Of a stretch of 31,472 bases of DNA, positions 25,803 through 31,472 are shown one piece after another (within the stretch, counting starts at the first letter, position 1; the number at the start of each line of letters is the position of its first letter). The position numbers were made by a program, and so were the translations under genes. The notes under the pieces were generated by a model. That model saw nothing but the letters and a program-made list of their open reading frames with translations. It had not been told where the DNA came from and made no database searches. The DNA is from DASQFU01 sp035632955 (GTDB lineage Bacteria; Eisenbacteria; RBG-16-71-46), in NCBI GenBank assembly GCA_035632955.1, contig DASQFU010000025.1, forward strand, positions 1-31,472, read 5' to 3'.

Positions 25803-27217
25803 CGAGCTCGAGCGCATCGCCTGTGCACGGGAGCGGCGGCGCATCGTTGGCCCGGCCGCTCGCGCTCGCGATGGCATTGTGCCTCCTGATGCGGCTCGGG
25901 TTCCTCCTACTCGTGCGTCCCTGGGATCCGTCGGTCGAGGCGAACGCGATCCTGCGAGACGACGCGATGACTTACCACCGGCTGGCGGTGGCGCTGCTCG
26001 AGCACGGTCGCTACGCCGAATCGGCCGAGGGTTCCGCTCACACGTTTCGGACACCGCTTTATCCCGCCTTCATGGCGGGAGTTTACGCGCTGGCGGGACC
26101 GCGCCCCTGGGCAGTGTTGGTCGCGCAAGCTGCGCTCGAAGTCGGGACCGTGGCGTTGCTATTCCTGGCGCTCACCCGGCTGTTTCCACCGCGCGCCGCC
26201 GTGATCGCGGTGTTTCTCTATGCGCTCGATCCGTTTCTGACCCTCTACACGGCGCTTCCACTGACCGATGCTCCATTCGTCTTTCTCCTCACCGCTGTCT
26301 TGGCGCTCTTGAGTCCTGACCTCGAGGCCTCCGGTCGCCCGCGGGCCGCCGTGCGAGCGGCGCTGGCCGGACTGGGTCTCGGGCTCGCGACGCTGATCCG
26401 CCCGCCGTCGCAGTTCCTCCCCGCGTTGATTGCTCCTTACCTGCTCTGGCAGCATCGGGCGCGACCCGCGCAAGCCGTGACCATCGCCGTTCTGTTCGTG
26501 ATCGCGTTCACGGCCGTTTTGGCGCCGTGGATCGGCCGCAACTGGGGTCTCTTCGGTCGGCCGTTTCTCTCGACCGCCGCGTCGTACCAGCTCCTGGTCC
26601 TCAATGCCGGGCCACTGGTCGCGGAGCAACGGGGGGTACCTCCGCTGCAGGCCGTGGCAGAACTCTTTTCGGAGGCCGATGCCGAAATGAACGCGGCGGG
26701 ACATGATCCCGCCGCGCTTACCGACATCGAGCGCGCTCCGTTCTACAGCCGGGTCGCGCGCCGCCACATCGTCGCTGATCTTGCCGGCTTCGCTCGTGTC
26801 TACGCGCGGGGCGTGATTAACGGGCTCATCAACGTCAACACGTCGGGGTTCAGTCTTCTGCTCGGGCAGACGACGACCAGCCTGGAAATGCAAACCTACA
26901 AAGATCCCATGGCATTGATGCGCGCGTTCTTTCGCAACAAGGAGGCGTTTGCAACCCGCCTCGCGCTGGTGCTCGGTCCCTTACTGGTGCTTGGCTACCT
27001 CGTGACGCTGATCGGGATCATCCGGCGTTTGCGAGAGCGACCTCGCGGCCCGGCCCTGCTGCTGCTCGCGATCGGTGCGTATTTCATTGCGATCGGCGGC
27101 GCCTTGAGCGGCGTTCGTTACCGGCTCCCCGCCGAGCCGTTCCTGATCGGTTTCACCGGGATGGGGATTCTGTTCCTGATCGAGCGCTTGCGGCGGAGGG
27201 CCAATGGCAACCGGTGA
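25799..27217 (+). CDS. GT39-like GT-C membrane glycosyltransferase
   Basis: Polytopic enzyme of 472 residues. ATG 25799 overlaps the TGA of the preceding gene (ATGA) and follows GAGG; GTG 25778 is a possible earlier start. TM1 (ALAMALCLLMRLGFLLLV) leads to the loop LRDDAMTYHRLAVALLEHGR followed by FRTPLYPAFMAGVYALAG, the usual DD/DE-type loop and RxPxYP motif of PMT_2 transferases. Further signs: TDAPFVFLLTAVLALLS and ATLIRPPSQFLPALI. It is probably paralogous to the genes at 15520 and 24189 but clearly diverged. The role is transfer of a polyprenyl-linked sugar outside the cytoplasm; acceptor unknown. Its end overlaps the next gene by 14 bases. Confidence 0.88.
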   Translation: MTSSSASPVHGSGGASLARPLALAMALCLLMRLGFLLLVRPWDPSVEANAILRDDAMTYHRLAVALLEHGRYAESAEGSAHTFRTPLYPAFMAGVYALAGPRPWAVLVAQAALEVGTVALLFLALTRLFPPRAAVIAVFLYALDPFLTLYTALPLTDAPFVFLLTAVLALLSPDLEASGRPRAAVRAALAGLGLGLATLIRPPSQFLPALIAPYLLWQHRARPAQAVTIAVLFVIAFTAVLAPWIGRNWGLFGRPFLSTAASYQLLVLNAGPLVAEQRGVPPLQAVAELFSEADAEMNAAGHDPAALTDIERAPFYSRVARRHIVADLAGFARVYARGVINGLINVNTSGFSLLLGQTTTSLEMQTYKDPMALMRAFFRNKEAFATRLALVLGPLLVLGYLVTLIGIIRRLRERPRGPALLLLAIGAYFIAIGGALSGVRYRLPAEPFLIGFTGMGILFLIERLRRRANGNR

Positions 27218-27932
27218 CATCGATCCGGCGCGCGTCGCGGCGATCGTGCCCGCTTACAACGAAGTGGGAAAGATCGGCGACGTGGTGCGCAAGGTGCCGC
27301 GCCGTTACGCCGCGTGCGTGATCGTCGTCGACGATTGCTCGAAGGACGCCACGTCGGACGAAGCGCGCGCCGCCGGCGCCGAGCGAGTGATCCGCCATCC
27401 AGTGAACCGCGGCGTGGGCGCCGCGATCCGCACCGGGTTGCTGGAGGCCAAGCAAGCCGGATACGCCTTCGCGACGATTCTCTCGGGGGACGATCAGCAC
27501 GAGCCAGACGAGCTGCCTCGCGTGCTCGCGCCGCTGTTCGCGGATCAGGCCGACCTGGTGCAGGGCTCGCGCTGGCTCCCCGGCGGCGCCACGCCCGGCA
27601 TTCCGTCCAGCCGCCGCTGGCTGACGCAGCTCTACCCGTTGATGTTCCGGCTCGCGAGCGGCTTTCCATCGACCGACGGGACCAACGGCTTCCGGGGCTT
27701 CCGCCTGTCGATGCTCGACGACCCGCGCATCCGTCTCGAGCAGGAATGGCTGGACCGCTACGAGCTCGAGCCCTACCTGCTCTATCAAGCCGTGCGGTGT
27801 GGCTACCGCGTGCGTGAAGTGCCGGTGACCGTGCGCTATCATGATCGCGGCACCACGAAGATGAGGCCGCTGCAGGATGGCTGGCGGATCCTCAGGCCAG
27901 TCATCTATCTGCGGCTCGGCCTCAAGCGCTGA
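27204..27932 (+). CDS. GT2-family glycosyltransferase (DPM1-like)
   Basis: GT-A enzyme of 242 residues. ATG 27204 has GGAGGG shortly upstream and overlaps the preceding gene by 14 bases. Motifs: VAAIVPAYNEVGKIGDVVRK, VIVVDDCSKDATSDEARAAG, HPVNRGVGAAIRTGLLEAKQ, and a DD metal site ILSGDDQHEPDELPRVL. TDGTNGFRGFRLSML and YELEPYLLYQAVRCGYRVRE correspond to the acceptor-side and C-terminal helices of polyprenyl-phosphate mannose/glucose synthases. VRYHDRGTTKMRPLQDGWRI is the usual amphipathic end. It lacks TM segments. It may provide the lipid-linked donor for the two GT39-like enzymes just upstream. Confidence 0.9.
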   Translation: MATGDIDPARVAAIVPAYNEVGKIGDVVRKVPRRYAACVIVVDDCSKDATSDEARAAGAERVIRHPVNRGVGAAIRTGLLEAKQAGYAFATILSGDDQHEPDELPRVLAPLFADQADLVQGSRWLPGGATPGIPSSRRWLTQLYPLMFRLASGFPSTDGTNGFRGFRLSMLDDPRIRLEQEWLDRYELEPYLLYQAVRCGYRVREVPVTVRYHDRGTTKMRPLQDGWRILRPVIYLRLGLKR

Positions 27933-27955
27933 GCAGAGCTCGGGAGAATGCCTCG

Positions 27956-28939
27956 ATGACGCTCAAAGATCGTCGCGTCCTGGTGACCGGCGGCGCGGGA
28001 TTCGTCGGCAGCAATCTCGTCCGGCGGCTGATGCGCGATGGCGCCCGCGTGACCGTGCTGGACGATCTGTTCACCGGCGTGCGCGAGAACTTGCCCGAGG
28101 GCGGATTCACCTTCGTCGAGGGCTCGGTGTGCGACGCTCGGGTGACCGAAGAGCTGGTCGGCCAGGCGGAGATCGTGTTCCACGCCGCGGCGCGCAACAT
28201 CATCGTCTCCACGCGTAATCCGCGCGAGGATTTCGAGACCAACATCGGCGGGACCCTGAACGTACTGCTCGCGGCCCGCGCGGCCCGCGTCGCACGCGTG
28301 GTCTACACGTCCTCGACCTCGGTCTACGGCAACCCGCGCTATCTGCCGATCAACGAGGACGATCATCTCTCGCTGCTGACGCCGTACGCGGTCTCGAAGC
28401 TCGCAGGCGAGAACTACTGCATGGCGTTCTACGAATCGTTCGACGTGCCGGCGACCGCGGTGCGCTACTCGAACATCTACGGTCCGGGTCAGGACCCGGC
28501 CAATCCCTATTGCGGAGTGGTCGCGAAGTTCGCGGAGTCGCTGTTCGCCGGAAAGGCACCGGTGATCCATGGCGATGGTAACCAGACGCGCGACTTCACG
28601 TACATCGACGATGCCGTGGACGCCACCGTGCTGGCGGCGACTTCGGAGCGTGCGGTCGGCGAAGTGTTCAATGTCGGCACTGGGACCGAGACGCGCGTCA
28701 ACGAGTTGGCGGCGATCTTGATCCACATGATCGGCGCGGGTGTGCAGGCGGTGCATACCAACCGGCGCGACGTGGATAACATCCGGCGCCGCGTCGTCAA
28801 CATCGAAAAAACCCGCCGCGCGCTGCGCTGGGTCCCGGAGATTACGCTCGAAGAAGGGCTACGCCGCACCGTGGACTGGCAACGGTCTCAGGAACGGCGT
28901 ACGGCTTCACGAGCCGCCGCTTCGACCACATCCCCCTGA
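27956..28939 (+). CDS. NAD-dependent nucleotide-sugar epimerase/dehydratase (UDP-GlcNAc/Glc 4-epimerase-like)
   Basis: Extended SDR of 327 residues, full length for sugar epimerases. The NAD site is VLVTGGAGFVGSNLVRRL (8-25), followed by VLDDLFTGVREN. Catalytic residues lie in VVYTSSTSVYGNP (Ser119/120) and LTPYAVSKLAGENY (Y144, K148). Substrate-side blocks YSNIYGPGQDP, GDGNQTRDFTYIDDAVDA and FNVGTGTETRVNELA are those of WbpP/GalE-type epimerases and UDP-glucuronate decarboxylases. The exact reaction cannot be fixed from motifs alone. The last ~20 residues (Arg, Ala and Ser rich) are not conserved. It sits 23 bases after the GT2 gene in the same operon and likely makes its nucleotide-sugar donor. 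Confidence 0.9.
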   Translation: MTLKDRRVLVTGGAGFVGSNLVRRLMRDGARVTVLDDLFTGVRENLPEGGFTFVEGSVCDARVTEELVGQAEIVFHAAARNIIVSTRNPREDFETNIGGTLNVLLAARAARVARVVYTSSTSVYGNPRYLPINEDDHLSLLTPYAVSKLAGENYCMAFYESFDVPATAVRYSNIYGPGQDPANPYCGVVAKFAESLFAGKAPVIHGDGNQTRDFTYIDDAVDATVLAATSERAVGEVFNVGTGTETRVNELAAILIHMIGAGVQAVHTNRRDVDNIRRRVVNIEKTRRALRWVPEITLEEGLRRTVDWQRSQERRTASRAAASTTSP

Positions 28940-28944
28940 AGGGC

Positions 28945-30576
28945 ATGCCCGAGCCATCCGTTTCGCGCGAAGCGTCGCGGGCTTCGCGGACACCAACGGC
29001 ATGGCAGTGGATCCTGACTTTCTTCCACCTTCCGCGCCACCGCCGCAGCCGGCTCATGCTGGCGGTCGGCCTAGTTTCGATCGTCACCTGGCAGAACTGG
29101 CTGCTCGAGCCTCATCCGGTGCGGGACGGATACGTCCTGCACGCTGGCCGTGGGATGTTCGACGATGCCAAGTTCGTCTACTTCTATTACCACCTCGGTC
29201 TGCTGCCGGTCATGAGTACGCAGGCGGCTCATGTGGAGAGTCGAGCGGGCGCGGAGCGTCACGTACGAGACCATCCGGGGTCGCTCCGCATGGACAGCTC
29301 CTGGACTTGGCTCGAGGGCGGATGGGCACGAATCTTCCTCTACCTGCCGGACGTGTGGGTCAAAGGGGATTCGCGGGCGCCGAGCGTCAAGCTGGCGAAT
29401 ACGATCGCGTTCCAGCTGGCGTTGTGCGCGATGTTTCTCGGGTTCTGGTGGATCGGGCTGCCCCAGCTGGGCGCCCTCTCGGTGTTGTTCGCGGGCTCGA
29501 ACCCGTTCCAGATCCACGCCGTGCATGTTCTCGAGAGTGTGCACAGCTGGGTGATCACGACCGCGCTCCTGATGCTGGCCATCCACCTGCCGCTCCTGGC
29601 CCCCGACCGCCGACCGCGCACTGCGTACCTGTGGATCGCTCCTGTGCTCGCCGGCCTCCTGCTCGGCACCGTGCGCGGCATACGGTCGGAGGCGGCCATC
29701 ATGCTCGCGGCCGGAGTCTTCACTTATGTCAGTCTCGTCGGCCACTCGTGGCGCTTCCGATCCTTACTGGTCGCGCTCATGATCGGCAGTTTCGTCGCGA
29801 CCGACTTCGGCTGGAACCGCTACTTCGAGCACGAGTATCGCGAGGCGCAGCGGGTCCTGGCGCAAGTCGGCGGCAACCCGTTGCCTCGCCCGTTCCAACG
29901 CCACCACCGGATCTGGCATCCGATCTTCTGCGGCCTCGGCGACTTCGACCAGAAATACGGCTACCGATGGCTGGACGAGGCCGGACTCGACTACGCGAAA
30001 CCTCGAATGGAATCCCGCTACAACATCTACGTACCGCCCACCCTCGACGGCAACAACGGTTACCGGGTCGTGAACAGCACCCTTCCGGCTGCGGCCTTCT
30101 GGGACCGGCAGCGTATCTACCGGCGCTTGCCCTACGAAATGAAGGAGTACGAAGCCGTCATTCGTGACAAGGTGTTGGGCGACATCATGCGTGACCCGGG
30201 CTGGTACGCGACCATCCTGGCCAAGCGGGTGACGAAGCTCAACCTGAGGATGACTCCGGTGCGCGCCGCGCTCGGGTCGGTGCGATGGGAAGTGCCCGCG
30301 ACGGGGTTCCTGATCATTCCCCTGGTGGTGATGCTCATGGCCGCCGGAAGTTGGGCATTGCTGAAAGTGGTCGTCTTCACCTTGCCGACGTGTGTGACCG
30401 CGGTGTTGATCTATTCCGCCTGGGGAACCACCTACTACGCCATCTATCATCTGTTCATGATGGCAGTGATCGTGGCGCTGCTGCTCGCCGCCGCGGGGCG
30501 CGCCGTGGGTGCCGCGCGGGAATGGATTCGGCCCACCGCGTTCCGGAGGTCGCCGCGCGCGGCGGGCCCGGCGTGA
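28945..30576 (+). CDS. polytopic membrane protein, family not recognised
   Basis: Integral membrane protein of 543 residues; ATG 28945 is five bases after the epimerase stop with AAGGG upstream. Layout: basic N-terminus, TM near 38-53, a long soluble loop (about 55-130, including DDAKFVYFYYHLGLLPVMST and DSSWTWLEGGWARIFLYLPD), several TMs, a second soluble region of about 140 residues (EYREAQRVLAQVGGN to MRDPGWYATILAKRVTKLNL), then two or three C-terminal TMs. The RDPGWYATILAKRV segment resembles the loop before late TMs in GT-C transferases (compare REQPGRAARLYLV in the gene at 15520). I suspect a distant GT-C enzyme, but no catalytic motif is certain. Confidence 0.75.
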   Translation: MPEPSVSREASRASRTPTAWQWILTFFHLPRHRRSRLMLAVGLVSIVTWQNWLLEPHPVRDGYVLHAGRGMFDDAKFVYFYYHLGLLPVMSTQAAHVESRAGAERHVRDHPGSLRMDSSWTWLEGGWARIFLYLPDVWVKGDSRAPSVKLANTIAFQLALCAMFLGFWWIGLPQLGALSVLFAGSNPFQIHAVHVLESVHSWVITTALLMLAIHLPLLAPDRRPRTAYLWIAPVLAGLLLGTVRGIRSEAAIMLAAGVFTYVSLVGHSWRFRSLLVALMIGSFVATDFGWNRYFEHEYREAQRVLAQVGGNPLPRPFQRHHRIWHPIFCGLGDFDQKYGYRWLDEAGLDYAKPRMESRYNIYVPPTLDGNNGYRVVNSTLPAAAFWDRQRIYRRLPYEMKEYEAVIRDKVLGDIMRDPGWYATILAKRVTKLNLRMTPVRAALGSVRWEVPATGFLIIPLVVMLMAAGSWALLKVVVFTLPTCVTAVLIYSAWGTTYYAIYHLFMMAVIVALLLAAAGRAVGAAREWIRPTAFRRSPRAAGPA

Positions 30577-30600
30577 CCCTCGCTGACTCCGGATCCTGAG

Positions 30601-31472
30601 ATGTCCACCGACACCCGGGGTCTGCCCCGGTCGGCTGTGGATCTTTCCGTTGTCGTGCCGGCCTACAACGAGGAAGCGGCGATCGAGCCATGCTTGGCGG
30701 CGCTGTCCGAGCAGTTGGCACGAGTCGGACTCCGCTTCGAGCTGATCGTGGTGGACGACGGCTCTCGTGACCGCACGGCCGACGTTCTCGCGCGCGTGGC
30801 GGAGGCAGACTCGCACGTCCGGGTCGTGAGCCTGGCCCGCAACTTCGGCAAGGAGGCCGCTCTGGCGGCTGGGTTGGGAGTGGCGCGCGGCCGGGCGGTG
30901 CTGACCGTAGACGCGGACCTACAACATCCCGCCGACCTGATCCCGCGCATGATCGAGCTATGGAGAAAAGGCTACGACGTGGTCAATGGCGTCAAGCAGG
31001 AGCGTGGCGAGGAGTCGCTCGTCTACCGTGTCATGACGCGCGCGTTCAACTGGCTCATGGGCAGCGCCGCGGGTGCCAACTTCCACGGAGCGTCAGACTA
31101 CAAGCTGATGGACCGACAGGTCGTGGACGCGCTGATCGAGTTTCCCGAGCACAATCGCTTCTTCCGCGGACTCGTCGCCTGGGTCGGTTTCCGAGTGGCG
31201 GAGATCCCGTTCGCGGTCGGACAACGCGTCGCGGGCGCCAGCAAGTGGTCGGTCTCGGGATTGATACGCTATTCGTTGCGGAACTTGGTGGCCTTTTCCC
31301 CGTTCCCCCTGCGCGTGGTTGCGGCGGCCGGCTTCTTCACGCTGGTGTTCGCCTTCGGCCTAGCCATCTGGACCCTCTTTCGTTACCTGAACGGGACCGC
31401 GCTCACCGGCGTCACCACCGTGATCCTTCTCCAGCTCATCCTCGACGGGCTCGTGCTCACCAGCCTCGGAGT
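30601..31472 (+). CDS. GT2-family polyprenyl-phosphate glycosyltransferase, GtrB/ArnC-like (3' partial)
   Basis: The frame opens at ATG 30601, 24 bases after the previous stop, and stays open to the window edge (290 residues visible). The GT-A domain has LSVVVPAYNEEAAIEPCLAA, LIVVDDGSRDRTADVLA, LARNFGKEAALAAGLGVARG and the metal motif TVDADLQHPADLIPRMIELW (D104/D106). NGVKQERGEE, GASDYKLMDRQVVDAL and VGQRVAGASKWSVSGLIRYS are characteristic of the GtrB/ArnC/DPM group. Two C-terminal TM helices are starting: FPLRVVAAAGFFTLVFAFGL and TTVILLQLILDGLVLTSLG. The stop lies beyond the window. It is the third possible lipid-sugar synthase here and the only one with TM helices. Confidence 0.92.
   Translation, partial: MSTDTRGLPRSAVDLSVVVPAYNEEAAIEPCLAALSEQLARVGLRFELIVVDDGSRDRTADVLARVAEADSHVRVVSLARNFGKEAALAAGLGVARGRAVLTVDADLQHPADLIPRMIELWRKGYDVVNGVKQERGEESLVYRVMTRAFNWLMGSAAGANFHGASDYKLMDRQVVDALIEFPEHNRFFRGLVAWVGFRVAEIPFAVGQRVAGASKWSVSGLIRYSLRNLVAFSPFPLRVVAAAGFFTLVFAFGLAIWTLFRYLNGTALTGVTTVILLQLILDGLVLTSLG

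Overview
The window comes from a high-GC, densely packed genome of a Gram-negative (two-membrane) bacterium. It carries a putative outer-membrane porin, a periplasmic blue-copper-like protein, and a secreted Kelch-type protein ending in a FlgD-Ig/type IX (Por)-like C-terminal sorting domain. High GC combined with such C-terminal domains resembles 'Candidatus Eisenbacteria' and related FCB-side lineages. That placement is inferred from memory of family distribution, not from a marker gene. I saw no rRNA, tRNA, CRISPR array or phage module.

Layout. (1) 1-1148, +: the 3' part of a GT4 glycosyltransferase whose start lies before the window. (2) 4989-1150, -: a compact three-gene module. It encodes a cupredoxin-like periplasmic protein, a transmembrane sensor-HAMP-Ser/Thr kinase, and a putative porin. 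Just upstream, at 5008-5067 (-), is what looks like the last ~20 codons of an OmpR-type response regulator, cut off where the Kelch gene begins. (3) 5048-6511, +: the Kelch/sorting-domain gene. It lies alone between two minus-strand operons and overlaps something at both ends. (4) 22599-6466, -: a 13-gene polysaccharide operon, with most genes overlapping by 1-7 bases or separated by a few bases. In transcription order it encodes GT2, Wzy/ligase-like polymerase, AsnB-type amidotransferase, polytopic membrane protein, GT39-like membrane transferase, GT9, GMC-like oxidoreductase with a ferredoxin-type Cys motif, NAD-dependent epimerase, methyltransferase, FemAB/GNAT-like protein, left-handed beta-helix acyltransferase, large GT-C-like membrane protein and polysaccharide deacetylase. 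(5) 22600-23464: a divergent intergenic region holding a frameshifted IS256-family transposase remnant and a strong hairpin. (6) 23465-31472, +: a second glycan operon encoding a methyltransferase, two GT39-like transferases, a GT2, a UDP-sugar epimerase, a polytopic membrane protein and a DPM1/GtrB-like GT2 that runs off the end.

How it fits together. Regions 4 and 6 look like one divergent locus for a surface polysaccharide or lipid-linked glycan. Epimerases supply nucleotide sugars, and the GT2 enzymes may make polyprenyl-phosphate sugars. GT39/GT-C membrane enzymes would use these on the periplasmic side, while GT9 and the Wzy-like protein assemble and polymerise. The amidotransferase, acyltransferase, methyltransferase and deacetylase would decorate the product. 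The deacetylase, FemAB-like protein and AsnB-like amidotransferase resemble the trio usually found in exosortase A (XrtA/PEP-CTERM) exopolysaccharide loci, but no exosortase or PEP-CTERM protein is visible here.

The least conventional part is the cupredoxin-sensor kinase-porin module (1150-4989). I propose it as a possible copper- or redox-linked envelope signalling unit; the function is inference.
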